Below are positions 37,794 to 47,074 of a DNA stretch of 64,000 bases, piece after piece. The position numbers were made by a program, and so were the translations under genes. The notes below the pieces were generated by a model. That model was not told where the DNA came from and ran no database searches. It was given only the letters and a program-made list of their open reading frames with translations. This stretch comes from Paralcaligenes ureilyticus (lineage in GTDB: Bacteria; Pseudomonadota; Gammaproteobacteria; Burkholderiales; Burkholderiaceae_B). The DNA is taken from the NCBI RefSeq assembly GCF_004346225.1, contig NZ_SMAJ01000001.1:434001-498000 (forward strand), in the 5' to 3' direction. Within the stretch, counting starts at the first letter, position 1. The number at the start of each line of letters is the position of its first letter.

Positions 37794-39631
37794 GGCAGCA
37801 CCTTGCCGTCGCGCAGTCGCAGGGTACGCTGCAGGCAAGCCGCCACGGCGGGATCGTGAGTCGCCACGAGCAGCGTGCGCATGGAGGTAAACGTCAACAA
37901 CGAACGCATCACCCTGTCGCGGCTGTTCGCGTCCAGATGCGCGGTCGGTTCGTCGAGCAGAATCAGATCGGCCGAAGTCAGGAACACGCGAGCCAGAGCC
38001 AGGCGATGCAACTGCCCCCCCGACAAGCCATAGCCTTCAGCGCCCAGCACGGTATGCAATCCTTGCGGCAACGCCGCGACGAACTCCTCGGCGCAGGCCG
38101 CTTCCAGCGCCCGATGCAGCGCCTCTTCCGAGGCCTGCGGCTGCGCCAGCCGCAGGTTGTCGGCGATCGAGCCGGGCAGGAAAAAGGGCTGCTGGCCGAT
38201 CAACACCGCCACGCGCCGTAAATCGCCTTGCGGCCACTGCGCCAACGTCCGGCCGAAAAGACAAATTTCGCCCGACTGCAGGGCTCGCAAGCCCAGCAGC
38301 GCTTCGAGCAGGCTGGTTTTACCGGCACCGCTCCGGCCCATTAGCGCGAGATTTTCACCGCGTTCAACGGTAAAGCTTGCCTCGTCCAATACGGCAGCGC
38401 TGCGATTAGGGGCGTGTAGAGTCATGCCGCGTACCAGCAATGCCGCGCTGCCGGCCGTATCTTCGTTTGCGCGGGGGTTATGGCACCCACAAGGGGTGCC
38501 GCTACAAACGCGTGCCCGCGGCTCATGTAGCGGCACCCCTTGTGGGTGCCATTCCCGACCCTGACCAACAAGACCAAAAGACAATCCGCCCACCGTCGCC
38601 CCGTCCACATCAGGCAAGGCTTCGAACGCCGCCGCAATATGACCTACGGCCGCGCGCGCCGCGGCGCGGTCGTGATAATTCGCCGCGAACTGCCGCAAAG
38701 GGTTGTACACCTCGGGGGCGAGCAGCAGGCAGAACAGCCCCCAGGGCAAGGTCAACGCGCTGGCGCGCAAATCCAGATACCCCAGATAGCTTAAACCGAC
38801 ATACAGCGCGACACCGGCCACACCCAGGGCCGCAAAAAACTCCAGAACCGCCGAAGACAGGAAGGCCAGGCGCAACACCGCCATATTTTTTTGGGCAAGC
38901 TCATCGCTCGCGGCACGCACGGTGTCGGCCTCGGCCTGTGCGCGGCCAAGAAGCTTCAGGGTAAACGCGCCGCGCAAACGGTCGGAGAAAAATCCGGACA
39001 GGCGAACAAGCGCCAGCTGGTGCTTGCGGCTGGCGGCCTCGGCCCCCCGCCCCACCAACGCCATGAAAACCGGAATCAGGGGCGCCGTCAGAAGCAAAAC
39101 CAGCGCCGCAATCCAGTCTATTGGCAAGAGCACCAGGCCAAACGCCAAGGGCAGGAACGACGCGGCAATCGCCGAGGGCAAATAGCGAATAAAAAAACCG
39201 TCCAGAACTTCAATCTGCTCGATGACGATACTGGCCAGTTCTCCGGAAATGCGCTGCCGGGTCCACTGGGGGCCGAGCGCCAGCATGCGTTCAAAAAATG
39301 CCAGACGCAGGCTGGCCTTGATCCGTTCCGCGCCGCGGCTGGCCGCACGCTCGCCCGACCACACCAGCACAGCACGCAGCGCCATGAGCAGGCCGATCGC
39401 AACAATCAGGGGTGTCGCCGCCGCGAGCGGCTCTTGGTCGGCAATGGCACGGCCCAGCACTTGCGCCACGGCCCAGGTCTGTACCAGCAAAAGCAGCCCG
39501 GCCGCAAGCGGGGCGATAACCGCCCAGGCCATGCCGCGCGGGGCCAAGCGGTACAGTTGCGAAAGCCAGCGCGACTGGGCGCGCGCCAGGTCCGATGGCG
39601 ATGATGCACGGTGGTCGTCAGCGCCTGACAC
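37790..39631 (-). CDS. cydD: Heterodimeric ABC exporter subunit CydD, with in-frame REP insertion
   Basis: The 613-residue partner of CydC, with a membrane domain (about 30-335) and an ATPase domain with Walker A GRSGAGKTS (432-440), signature LSGGQLHRLALAR and Walker B LILLDEPTAHLD. A 71-bp REP pair (38481-38551) lies in frame between these domains and encodes about 24 residues (near 361-384), including WHPQGVPLHEPRARV and CSGTPCGCH, which look foreign and add three cysteines. Frame and all ATPase motifs are kept, so the protein may still work. The start is GTG 39631. Confidence 0.92.
   Translation of the reverse strand: MSGADDHRASSPSDLARAQSRWLSQLYRLAPRGMAWAVIAPLAAGLLLLVQTWAVAQVLGRAIADQEPLAAATPLIVAIGLLMALRAVLVWSGERAASRGAERIKASLRLAFFERMLALGPQWTRQRISGELASIVIEQIEVLDGFFIRYLPSAIAASFLPLAFGLVLLPIDWIAALVLLLTAPLIPVFMALVGRGAEAASRKHQLALVRLSGFFSDRLRGAFTLKLLGRAQAEADTVRAASDELAQKNMAVLRLAFLSSAVLEFFAALGVAGVALYVGLSYLGYLDLRASALTLPWGLFCLLLAPEVYNPLRQFAANYHDRAAARAAVGHIAAAFEALPDVDGATVGGLSFGLVGQGREWHPQGVPLHEPRARVCSGTPCGCHNPRANEDTAGSAALLVRGMTLHAPNRSAAVLDEASFTVERGENLALMGRSGAGKTSLLEALLGLRALQSGEICLFGRTLAQWPQGDLRRVAVLIGQQPFFLPGSIADNLRLAQPQASEEALHRALEAACAEEFVAALPQGLHTVLGAEGYGLSGGQLHRLALARVFLTSADLILLDEPTAHLDANSRDRVMRSLLTFTSMRTLLVATHDPAVAACLQRTLRLRDGKVLP
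38481..38551. repeat. REP pair (BIME) inside the cydD coding sequence
   Basis: Two GGCACCC-stem copies (38481-38506 minus, 38526-38551 plus), feet inward, around the spacer AACGCGTGCCCGCGGCTCA. This matches the 71-bp units at 12693 and 33788 in length and spacer. It is translated in frame within cydD. Confidence 0.9.
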
Positions 39632-39654
39632 GTAAGCCGCCCCAAGCCCCGCGC

Positions 39655-39792
39655 TTAATCGCGATGGTCGGTGAATGCGTCGGGATTGAGCGGGTTATGA
39701 GACTCGCCCTCGCGCAGCTCGAACCACATCGCGTTCAGAATTGAAAAAGCGCAAGCCAGGCCCAGCCCAAGAATCCATGAAAAATACCACAT
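39655..39792 (-). CDS. cydX: Cytochrome bd small subunit CydX
   Basis: A 45-residue protein: one membrane helix (WYFSWILGLGLACAFSILNA) followed by a hydrophilic tail (MWFELREGE). It matches the CydX/YbgT family, small subunits that stabilise cytochrome bd heme d. It lies 19 bp downstream of cydB and just before cydD, the canonical place. The ATG at 39792 is preceded by AAGGTGCCTG. Confidence 0.9.
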   Translation of the reverse strand: MWYFSWILGLGLACAFSILNAMWFELREGESHNPLNPDAFTDHRD

Positions 39793-39811
39793 ACAGGCAC
39801 CTTATCCCGCG

Positions 39812-40966
39812 TTAATAAGCATGGGGCGAATCGCCCAGCGATTTCTGTGTCACCGTACCGCGCAGGACCCGATAAACCCACCCGGTATACAGCGCGACGA
39901 TAGGCAATAGCAGCCCTGTCACCAACAGCATGATCCATAAGGTCAGACGGCTGGACGACGCATCCCATATGGTCAGGCTGGCATCGGGCGAGAGCGACGA
40001 AGGCAACAAAAACGGAAATATCGAAAACCCGAAGGTCAGCACAATACCGGTCACGCACAGCGATGAAGCGATAAATGCCGCCGCCTGTGCCCGCAGCGCC
40101 AACGCCAGCGCCACCACGGCCGCACCGCCCAGGCCCAGCGCCGGCGCAATCCACATCGCAGGCCAACGGCTATAGTTGGTGAACCACGCGCCCGCGCTTA
40201 GAACCACCTTTTTGGAAAATGGATTGGACACCTGCTCCGGATCGATGACGCTCGTAATCGAGAACCCCACCAAACCGTGCGCGGCCCACCAGCCGCCCAA
40301 GGCAAACAGCAGCAAGGCGGCAAGCGCGAACAGGATTCCGCTGCGCCTGGCTCGCATCGCCACCGCCGCATCGGTTTTCCAGAAAAGCAGGGCCGAGCCG
40401 TGCATGGCCAGCATGCACACGCTTAAAAGTCCGCACAGCAAGGGAAACGGCGTAAACAAGTCAAAAAAGTTTCCCTGATAGAGCGGACGCATCGTAACGG
40501 CGTCGAATCCGAAAGGAATGCCCACGATGACATTGCCCACCGCCACGCCAAAGACCAGCGACGCAATAAACCCGCAGCCGCACAGCACGGCATCCCAGGC
40601 GCGCCGCCACTGCCGCGAGGGCATTTTGCTGCGATACTTGAAAGCCACCGGACGCAGTATCAGGGCAATCAGCAAAAGCATCATGGCCAGATAAAAGCTC
40701 GAGAACGACGAGGCATACAACAAGGGCCAGGCGGCAAAGACCGCCCCGCCCCCGGTGATCAGCCAAACCTGATTGCCTTCCCAAACCGGGCCGACCACAT
40801 TGATCACCACGCGGCGCTCGACGTCTTCCTTGGCCACCAAAGGCAAAACAGTGGCCACCCCCAGATCGAATCCGTCCATCACGGCAAAACCGACCAACAG
40901 GGCTCCCAGCAACGCCCACCAAATAAGACGCAAGCTTGCATAGTCCAAGGGAATAAGCTGTTCCAT
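39812..40966 (-). CDS. cydB: Cytochrome bd ubiquinol oxidase subunit II
   Basis: A 384-residue polytopic subunit of the quinol oxidase, typical in length, with about nine helices. Family segments are [29 protein letters not shown] and [17 protein letters not shown]. The start is ATG 40966, ten bases after the cydA stop and with GGAGAAACC as Shine-Dalgarno. The frame upstream overlaps cydA and is not used. CydB lacks hemes but supports heme assembly in CydA. Confidence 0.96.
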   Translation of the reverse strand: MEQLIPLDYASLRLIWWALLGALLVGFAVMDGFDLGVATVLPLVAKEDVERRVVINVVGPVWEGNQVWLITGGGAVFAAWPLLYASSFSSFYLAMMLLLIALILRPVAFKYRSKMPSRQWRRAWDAVLCGCGFIASLVFGVAVGNVIVGIPFGFDAVTMRPLYQGNFFDLFTPFPLLCGLLSVCMLAMHGSALLFWKTDAAVAMRARRSGILFALAALLLFALGGWWAAHGLVGFSITSVIDPEQVSNPFSKKVVLSAGAWFTNYSRWPAMWIAPALGLGGAAVVALALALRAQAAAFIASSLCVTGIVLTFGFSIFPFLLPSSLSPDASLTIWDASSSRLTLWIMLLVTGLLLPIVALYTGWVYRVLRGTVTQKSLGDSPHAY

Positions 40967-40976
40967 CAGGTTTCTC

Positions 40977-42551
40977 CTAGTGCGTCGCCAATAGCGCCGG
41001 ATTGGACGCGCCCGATCGGGGCGCTGGCTGCCGCTCATCGCTGGGGCCCGCTTTAATGGCATGCAACATGACCTTGGCACCGACGATAGCCAGAATCGTA
41101 TAGAGCACTAAAAATATGCCCAGGCTAATCGACAGGTCGAGAACGGTTAACCCCGAAGCCGCATAGTAAGTAGGTAAAACGCCCTCTATGACCCAGGGCT
41201 GGCGGCCGAACTCGGCCACGAACCAGCCGCACTCGATGGCAATCCACGGCAGGGGCAGGCTCCACAAGGCCATCTTGAGAAAGCGCGGATACCTGCGCAG
41301 CCGGCCCGTCGACGCCAGCCAGAAAGCCACCGCGAAAAACAGGATGAAATAAAAGCCCAGCCCTACCATGACACGGAATGTCCAATATAGCGGAGCCACT
41401 TGCGGGACAGTATCCCGAGCCGCCTGGGCAATGTTTTCGGGGCTCGCGCGGCTGATGTCGGGGCTATAGCGTTTGAGCAGCAGCCCATAACCCAGATCAT
41501 GCCAATTGGCGTCGAACAGCTTGCGCGCCGCGGCGTCTTGCGGATGAGCCCGCACCTGCTGCAAGGCATCGTAGGCGACGATGCCATTCTTGACCCGCAC
41601 TTCGGCACGCTTGACCAGATCATCAATCCCCAGCAAGGGCGTCGTCAGCGAGCGCGTGCCGATAATACCCATCATATAAGGGATTTCGACCGCGAAATAG
41701 TTTTTTTCCTTGGCCTGGTCGGGGATCGCAAACAGATTGAAGCTCGCCGGTGCAGGCTCCGTGTGCCACATTGCTTCAATAGCGGCGATCTTCATTTTCT
41801 GATGCTCGGTCGTCAGGTAGCCGCTTTCATCGCCCAGGACAACAACCGAGAGCGCAGCGGCCAGGCCAAAGCTTGCAGCCACCACCATGGAGCGTTTGGC
41901 CATCTCGATATGGCGGCCGCGCAGAATATACCAGGCGCTGATACCCATCACGAATATGGCGCCCATGACATAGCCGGCACTTACCGTATGCACAAACTTG
42001 GCCTGCGCCACGGGGTTGAAAATAACCGCGCCGAAATCGGTCATTTCCATGCGCATGGTGATCGGATTGAAAATGGCGCCCACCGGATTCTGCATCCAGC
42101 CATTGGCGATCAGGATCCACAGGGCCGAAAGGTTGGTGCCCAGTGCGACCAGCCAGGTGACCGACAGGTGGCCAATCTTGGACAAGCGATCCCAGCCAAA
42201 GAAGAACAGCCCAACGAATGTCGCCTCAAGAAAAAACGCCATCAGGCCTTCAATGGCCAGCGGCGCGCCGAATATATCGCCTACATAATGGCTGTAATAG
42301 GCCCAGTTCATGCCGAACTGAAACTCCATCACAATGCCGGTGGCCACCCCCAGCGCAAAATTGATGCCGAACAGGACCCCCCAGAACAGCGTCATGCGAC
42401 GCCAGATATCGCGCCCGGTCATCACATAAACGCTTTCCATGATGGCCAGCAGAAATGACAAGCCCAGCGTCAAGGGCACAAACAGAAAGTGGTACATCAC
42501 CGTGGCAGCAAATTGAATTCGCGACAGGGTGACTACATCGATATCTGGCAT
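40977..42551 (-). CDS. cydA: Cytochrome bd ubiquinol oxidase subunit I
   Basis: The 524-residue heme-bearing subunit of the high-affinity bd oxidase in the inner membrane. Likely heme ligands are His21 (b595) and His188 (b558); Glu101 and Glu109 match the conserved proton-path acids. [16 protein letters not shown] is the conserved segment after the Q-loop. The start is ATG 42551, with GGGAG seven bases upstream; a TTG five codons earlier is less likely. It heads the cyd group, 41 bp downstream of the GbsR/MarR-type gene. Confidence 0.97.
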   Translation of the reverse strand: MPDIDVVTLSRIQFAATVMYHFLFVPLTLGLSFLLAIMESVYVMTGRDIWRRMTLFWGVLFGINFALGVATGIVMEFQFGMNWAYYSHYVGDIFGAPLAIEGLMAFFLEATFVGLFFFGWDRLSKIGHLSVTWLVALGTNLSALWILIANGWMQNPVGAIFNPITMRMEMTDFGAVIFNPVAQAKFVHTVSAGYVMGAIFVMGISAWYILRGRHIEMAKRSMVVAASFGLAAALSVVVLGDESGYLTTEHQKMKIAAIEAMWHTEPAPASFNLFAIPDQAKEKNYFAVEIPYMMGIIGTRSLTTPLLGIDDLVKRAEVRVKNGIVAYDALQQVRAHPQDAAARKLFDANWHDLGYGLLLKRYSPDISRASPENIAQAARDTVPQVAPLYWTFRVMVGLGFYFILFFAVAFWLASTGRLRRYPRFLKMALWSLPLPWIAIECGWFVAEFGRQPWVIEGVLPTYYAASGLTVLDLSISLGIFLVLYTILAIVGAKVMLHAIKAGPSDERQPAPRSGASNPALLATH

Positions 42552-42576
42552 TGCATGCTCCCGCAACTTTATTCGC

Positions 42577-42596
42577 GTAACTACTTTCGTAACTAC
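42577..42596. promoter_or_regulatory. Paired GTAACTAC motifs upstream of cydA
   Basis: GTAACTAC occurs at 42577-42584 and again at 42589-42596, one helical turn apart, in the short gap between the regulator gene and cydA. The second copy overlaps the regulator stop codon. The motif resembles the core of the palindrome upstream of the regulator itself, so these may be its binding sites. Confidence 0.45.
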
Positions 42597-43132
42597 TTGC
42601 GCAATTTTCCGGCAAACCCTAAAACCTTCTGCACCTTGCTGCCCAAGCGCATAAGGCTCTCGAGCGTTTCAGGCGGCAAGCGCTGCACTTCGTCAAACCA
42701 GGCGGTGCTCAGCTCAACCAGTTCAAGCATCTCGGTAATGCGTCGTTGGCCATAGACCTCATCATCGTTGGCGGGCTTTTCCATTAAAGCGTCGCGCAGC
42801 AGGGTCAGCGTCGGGTCGATTTCGCGCTTGCGCTTTTCTTCGACCAGAACGCGAAAGATTTCCCATACATCTTTAGGCGATTCAAAATAATCGCGCCTGT
42901 CGCCGATTTGATGCACCATGCGCACCAGGCGCCATGACTGCAATTCGTGAATGCCCACGCTCACGTTGGAACGCGAAAAACCCAGTGTCTCAGCAATTTC
43001 ATCGGCATTCAAGGGTTTGGGCGACAGAAACACCAGTGCATAGATCTGCCCCACGGTGCGATTAACGCCCCAGCGGCTACCCATTTCGCCAAAATGCAAG
43101 ACGAATCGCTCGGCTTGCGCTCCAAGCTTCAT
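42593..43132 (-). CDS. GbsR/MarR-type transcriptional regulator of the cyd operon (putative)
   Basis: A 179-residue winged-helix protein of the GbsR family. The DNA-binding part (about 25-85) reads VGQIYALVFLSPKPLNADEIA, ETLGFSRSNVSVGIHELQSW, followed by a helical C-terminus. It lies directly upstream of cydA on the same strand, and a likely operator is found both before it and before cydA, so control of cytochrome bd and of itself is inferred. The effector is unknown. The start is ATG 43132. Confidence 0.88.
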   Translation of the reverse strand: MKLGAQAERFVLHFGEMGSRWGVNRTVGQIYALVFLSPKPLNADEIAETLGFSRSNVSVGIHELQSWRLVRMVHQIGDRRDYFESPKDVWEIFRVLVEEKRKREIDPTLTLLRDALMEKPANDDEVYGQRRITEMLELVELSTAWFDEVQRLPPETLESLMRLGSKVQKVLGFAGKLRK

Positions 43133-43144
43133 AGATTTCTCTTA

Positions 43145-43162
43145 TTTCGGTAATTACTGAAA
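43145..43162. promoter_or_regulatory. Near-perfect palindrome upstream of the GbsR-type gene
   Basis: TTTCGGTAATTACTGAAA is an 18-bp palindrome with one mismatched pair, 13 bases upstream of the regulator start codon. Its GTAATTAC core matches the GTAACTAC pair before cydA. It is probably an autoregulatory operator. Confidence 0.5.
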
Positions 43163-43218
43163 CAACTGTAAATACGGAATATACCTGTAAAGCGATGAGG
43201 ATTCAAGCGCGGCGACAA

Positions 43219-43244
43219 TGGCAGCCACAAGGGCTGCCGCTACA
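43219..43244 (-). repeat. REP-like hairpin
   Basis: Single GGCAGCC-stem copy between divergent regulator and kdsD genes. Confidence 0.88.
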
Positions 43245-43245
43245 T

Positions 43246-43299
43246 AATTCGCCCACCCTCTACAAAACGCATAAATCGCCCACCTCCTACAAAACGCGC
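43246..43299. repeat. Two tandem 27-bp copies
   Basis: Two direct copies of about 27 bp sharing TCGCCCACC and CTACAAAACGC, starting just after the REP foot. CTACAAAACG is the REP foot plus its usual flank, so this is likely a second case of amplified REP-adjacent DNA. It lies in the kdsD promoter region. Confidence 0.7.
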
Positions 43300-43338
43300 A
43301 AATAACAGGACCTTCCAGACTGCGTTTAAAATCGAACC

Positions 43339-44328
43339 ATGAAAAATACACCGGTTCCAGCGCCGTCCGATATCATTGCCTCCGCCCATCGCACCCTGAG
43401 CGTCGAAATCAAGGCGCTGCAGGCGCTCGATGCCCGTATCGACGGCTCATTTACTCGCGCCGTAACAATGGTGCTGGGTTGCGAGGGGCGCGTTGTAGTA
43501 ACCGGCATCGGCAAGTCGGGCCACATCGCCAAAAAGATTGCCGCGACCCTGGCCTCGACCGGGACGCCGGCGTTCTTTATGCATGGCGCCGAAGCCATAC
43601 ACGGCGATCTGGGCATGCTGACCTCGCAGGATATCGTGCTGGCCGTGTCCTATTCAGGCGAAGGCCAGGAATTGCTGACCATCCTGTCGGTGGTCAAGCG
43701 CATGGGCATACCCCTTATCGCCCTCACCGGCCACCCGCAGTCCGAACTGGCCCGCAATGCCGATCTGCATCTGGATGTGCAGGTCCAGCAGGAAGCCTGC
43801 CCACTGAACCTGGCGCCCACGGCCAGCACGACCGCCGCGCTGGTGCTGGGCGATGCCATTGCGGTAGCCTGCCTGGAAGCGCGCGGCTTCAGCGCCGAAG
43901 ATTTCGCCCGCTCGCATCCTGGCGGTGCGCTGGGCCGCCGCCTGCTCACCCTGGTGCGCGATGTGATGCGCCAGGGTAGCGCCCTGCCTATTGTCGAGGC
44001 CGGCACCCTGGTCACCGAGGCGCTGCAGGAAATGTCGGTCAAAGGCATGGGCATGACTATCGTTCTCGATGGCCAGCAGCACCCCATCGGGATATTCACC
44101 GACGGGGACTTGCGCCGGCTGATCGCCCGTCACGGCGATATACGCCCCCTGACGGTGGCCGACGGCATGAGCCATCACCCCAAAACCGTGGCGCCCACCG
44201 CGCTTGCGGTCGAAGCCGCAACGCTGATGGATGCGGGGCGCCTGAGCCAAATACTCGTGGTTGACCATACCGGGCTACTATTAGGCGCTCTGCACATGCA
44301 CGACCTGCTTGCCGCCAAGGTCATCTAA
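43339..44328 (+). CDS. kdsD: Arabinose-5-phosphate isomerase
   Basis: KdsD converts ribulose-5-phosphate to arabinose-5-phosphate, the first step to Kdo. The 329 residues hold a SIS domain (VVVTGIGKSGHIAKKIAATL, VSYSGEGQELL) and two CBS domains (about 205-329). It heads a plus-strand group kdsD-kdsC-lptC-lptA-lptB with almost no gaps, joining Kdo synthesis with LPS export. Confidence 0.96.
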   Translation: MKNTPVPAPSDIIASAHRTLSVEIKALQALDARIDGSFTRAVTMVLGCEGRVVVTGIGKSGHIAKKIAATLASTGTPAFFMHGAEAIHGDLGMLTSQDIVLAVSYSGEGQELLTILSVVKRMGIPLIALTGHPQSELARNADLHLDVQVQQEACPLNLAPTASTTAALVLGDAIAVACLEARGFSAEDFARSHPGGALGRRLLTLVRDVMRQGSALPIVEAGTLVTEALQEMSVKGMGMTIVLDGQQHPIGIFTDGDLRRLIARHGDIRPLTVADGMSHHPKTVAPTALAVEAATLMDAGRLSQILVVDHTGLLLGALHMHDLLAAKVI

Positions 44329-44332
44329 TCTC

Positions 44333-44932
44333 ATGAATACACCTGCCACCGCTCATCCTGCCGAAGCTCTCGTCCTGGCCAGAATTACACCTGCCGTCAT
44401 TGAACGCGCCGGCCGGATTCGTCTTATGGCCTTCGATGTCGACGGCATATTGACCGATGGCCGCCTCTGGTACGGCGAAAACGGCGAAGCCCTCAAATGC
44501 TTTAACGCATTGGACGGACATGGTCTGTCGCTTTTGCGCGAAAGCGGCATCGGCATCGCGCTGGTCACCGGGCGCAAGGGGGTCATCCTGGCGCGCCGCG
44601 CGGCGGAGCTGGGCATTTCGACTGTGCTGCAAGGCGTACGAGACAAGGTTTCGGCCCTGAGCGATCTGGCTCGGGAACAAGGCTGCACACTGGCGCAAAC
44701 GGGTTTCATGGGCGACGACATTATCGACCTGCCTGTCTTGCAACGGGCAGGCCTGGCGGTGAGCGTTCCCAACGCCCCCACCTACGTCGCACAGGCCGCT
44801 CATTGGGTAACATCGCGCGCCGGGGGAGATGGGGCCGTACGCGAATGTTGCGATGTCATTCTGGCCGCCCAGGGGCGCTTGCGCGCATTTTTCGGCCCGC
44901 GGCCGTTCACCACAAGCGGGCCGACACAGTAA
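44333..44932 (+). CDS. kdsC: 3-deoxy-D-manno-octulosonate-8-phosphate phosphatase
   Basis: A 199-residue HAD phosphatase that releases Kdo from Kdo-8-phosphate. The HAD acids are Asp35 and Asp37 in AFDVDGILTDGRLWY; also visible are GIALVTGRK and GFMGDDIIDLPVL. The start is ATG 44333, four bases after the kdsD stop. Confidence 0.96.
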   Translation: MNTPATAHPAEALVLARITPAVIERAGRIRLMAFDVDGILTDGRLWYGENGEALKCFNALDGHGLSLLRESGIGIALVTGRKGVILARRAAELGISTVLQGVRDKVSALSDLAREQGCTLAQTGFMGDDIIDLPVLQRAGLAVSVPNAPTYVAQAAHWVTSRAGGDGAVRECCDVILAAQGRLRAFFGPRPFTTSGPTQ

Positions 44933-44935
44933 ACA

Positions 44936-45556
44936 ATGAGAGATCGCGTCCCCACCCTGATCGCCTTCGCCTTGCTCGTCGCCCTGGTCATTGGAACATG
45001 GTGGGCGGCCGGCTATGCACAGCGCGCGATTCCGTTTGACCCGCCACGCCGCGTCACGCACGAGCCGGACTCGTGGGCCGATCAATTCATCATGGTGCGC
45101 ACCGACGAACAAGGCGTCCCGATCAACCGTCTGGAGGGAGTCTATATGCAGCATTATCCAGACGACGATTCCTATAAAGTAACAACGGCCAAGGCCATCG
45201 GCCAACAGCCCGGGTCGCCCATCACCATTGGCACCTCGAACGTGGCCATTATGGATCAAGGTGGTTCGCGCATTGTGATGCAAGGCAACGCGCACTTGCA
45301 TCGCCTGCCCGACGCCGACCGGGCCGCCATGGACGTTACCAGCCAGCAACTGACCCTGCTGCCCGACAAAAACGTGGCGTTCACCGATCTTCCCGCGCTG
45401 GTGGTCAACGGCAATTCAACATTGAACGGCAAGGGCATGCGTTACGATAACAACACACGCGATCTGCAAGTGTATTCGGCGGCCGATGCAAAAATATCGG
45501 GGCGGGATGCAGAAAACCAAAAAACCTCAAAACCTTCTCGTAAAACGAAACCATGA
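44936..45556 (+). CDS. lptC: LPS export system protein LptC
   Basis: A 206-residue bitopic inner-membrane protein with an N-terminal helix (about 7-28) and a periplasmic beta-jellyroll domain. It passes LPS from LptB2FG to LptA. Identification rests on this layout and on its place between kdsC and lptA. Its end overlaps the lptA start by four bases. Confidence 0.92.
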   Translation: MRDRVPTLIAFALLVALVIGTWWAAGYAQRAIPFDPPRRVTHEPDSWADQFIMVRTDEQGVPINRLEGVYMQHYPDDDSYKVTTAKAIGQQPGSPITIGTSNVAIMDQGGSRIVMQGNAHLHRLPDADRAAMDVTSQQLTLLPDKNVAFTDLPALVVNGNSTLNGKGMRYDNNTRDLQVYSAADAKISGRDAENQKTSKPSRKTKP

Positions 45557-46194
45557 ATCCACGACGCCACCCATTACTTTTTGCATGGCTTGCCGCGTCG
45601 GCGCTGATCGTGGGGCTTGGCGCGGACACCGCGCTGGCCGCCACCGCATCACCGGCCAAAGCCGGCCAAAGCCAGGCGGGGAAAAAACCCGTTGAACAAC
45701 CCGACACCCTGGTCCTGTCGGACACACTCAACTATAACGACATCAAAAAAGAAAGCGTTTTTACCGGCAACGTCGTGATGACGCGCGGCCTGATGACACT
45801 GCGCTCCGATACGCTTTCGATGCACGAAGATGCCGCCGGATTTCAGTACGGAACCGCCACGGTCGGCACCGGTAAACTGGTTTTTGTGCGACAGGAACGG
45901 CCCGAAAAATACGAAGTGATCGAGGCCCGCGGCCTGCGCGCCGAATACGATGGCAAGACCGACGAGTTCGAAATGATAGGCAAGGCAGTGGTTACACGCT
46001 TTGTCTGCGGCAAGCCTTTCGATACGATCAGCGGCGAACGCGTCAAATACAATCAGAAAACCGATATCTACGAAGCCTTCGGCGGGCCCAATTCCGCGGC
46101 CGCTGGAGGACGGGTGCGCTCGGTAGCCCAGCCCACTGCAAAAATCGACGCGGCCGTCGCCGAATGCAGCAAGAAATCCGCCAAGAAAGGCTAA
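45553..46194 (+). CDS. lptA: LPS transport periplasmic protein LptA
   Basis: A 213-residue periplasmic protein of the OstA/LptA fold with a signal peptide ending near ADTALAA. The segments VFTGNVVMTRGLMTLRSDTL and YDGKTDEFEMIGKAVVTR show the repeated strand pattern. It forms the periplasmic bridge for LPS. It is longer than E. coli LptA (185) because of an N-terminal Ala/Lys linker. Confidence 0.94.
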   Translation: MNPRRHPLLFAWLAASALIVGLGADTALAATASPAKAGQSQAGKKPVEQPDTLVLSDTLNYNDIKKESVFTGNVVMTRGLMTLRSDTLSMHEDAAGFQYGTATVGTGKLVFVRQERPEKYEVIEARGLRAEYDGKTDEFEMIGKAVVTRFVCGKPFDTISGERVKYNQKTDIYEAFGGPNSAAAGGRVRSVAQPTAKIDAAVAECSKKSAKKG

Positions 46195-46224
46195 GGCCAC
46201 GCCCCTAACCACAATAAGCGAGTT

Positions 46225-47016
46225 ATGTCTTCTTCCCCCCTTCCGGCCAACAGTTCCCCGGCAACAGGAGCCCCGCTGCGCCGCTTGCGCGCCACGGGGT
46301 TGCGCAAAACGTACGGCAAAAGAATGGTGGTGCACGACGTGTCCCTGGCCGTCGACAGCGGCGAAGTGGTCGGCTTGCTGGGCCCCAATGGGGCAGGCAA
46401 AACCACCAGCTTCTACATGATCGTAGGCATCATCCCCAGCGACGCGGGGCGGATCGAAATCGACGACACCATCATTACCGGCATGCCCATGCACAAGCGG
46501 GCCCGCATGGGCCTGTCATATCTGCCGCAGGACGCTTCGGTGTTCCGGCGCCTGACGGTCGAAGAAAACATCAAGGCCGTCCTCGAACTGCAGGTCGAGG
46601 AAAATGGCCAGGCAATATCGTCGGCCAGCATCAGCCAGAACCTGGAATCCCTGATCGACGAACTGCAAATTGGCCACATACGCCGCAATATGGCCATTTC
46701 CCTTTCAGGCGGCGAACGGCGCCGGGTGGAAATTGCGCGTGCGCTGGCCACACGCCCGCGCTTCATTTTGCTCGACGAACCATTTGCCGGTGTAGACCCC
46801 ATCGCCGTCATCGAAATCCAGCGCATCGTGCACTTTCTGAAAAGCCGCAATATCGGCGTGCTGATCACCGACCACAATGTGCGCGAAACGCTGGGGATAT
46901 GCGACCGCGCGTACATCATCAGCGAAGGCAAGGTCCTGACCAACGGCCATCCCAGCGAAATCATCGCCAACGAGGCGGTGCGCAAGGTTTATCTGGGCAA
47001 AAATTTCAAGATGTAA
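46225..47016 (+). CDS. lptB: LPS export ABC transporter ATPase LptB
   Basis: A 263-residue ABC ATPase with Walker [14 protein letters not shown], signature [13 protein letters not shown], Walker [14 protein letters not shown] and the H-loop [10 protein letters not shown]. It powers LPS extraction with LptF and LptG. An N-terminal extension of about 20 residues precedes the family start. It is the last gene of the Kdo/Lpt group. In many proteobacteria rpoN would follow; here hpf follows instead. Confidence 0.96.
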   Translation: MSSSPLPANSSPATGAPLRRLRATGLRKTYGKRMVVHDVSLAVDSGEVVGLLGPNGAGKTTSFYMIVGIIPSDAGRIEIDDTIITGMPMHKRARMGLSYLPQDASVFRRLTVEENIKAVLELQVEENGQAISSASISQNLESLIDELQIGHIRRNMAISLSGGERRRVEIARALATRPRFILLDEPFAGVDPIAVIEIQRIVHFLKSRNIGVLITDHNVRETLGICDRAYIISEGKVLTNGHPSEIIANEAVRKVYLGKNFKM

Positions 47017-47044
47017 AGTTTGCGCCGCGATTCATGGCGGGCTC

Positions 47045-47074
47045 CCTGGGGGGGCCGAATGAGGCGCGCCCAGG
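47045..47074 (+). terminator. Possible hairpin between lptB and hpf
   Basis: CCTGGGGGGGCC and GGCGCGCCCAGG can pair as a GC-rich hairpin 29 bases after the lptB stop. Only a weak T stretch (TTGATTTT) follows. It could separate the Lpt operon from hpf. Confidence 0.35.
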
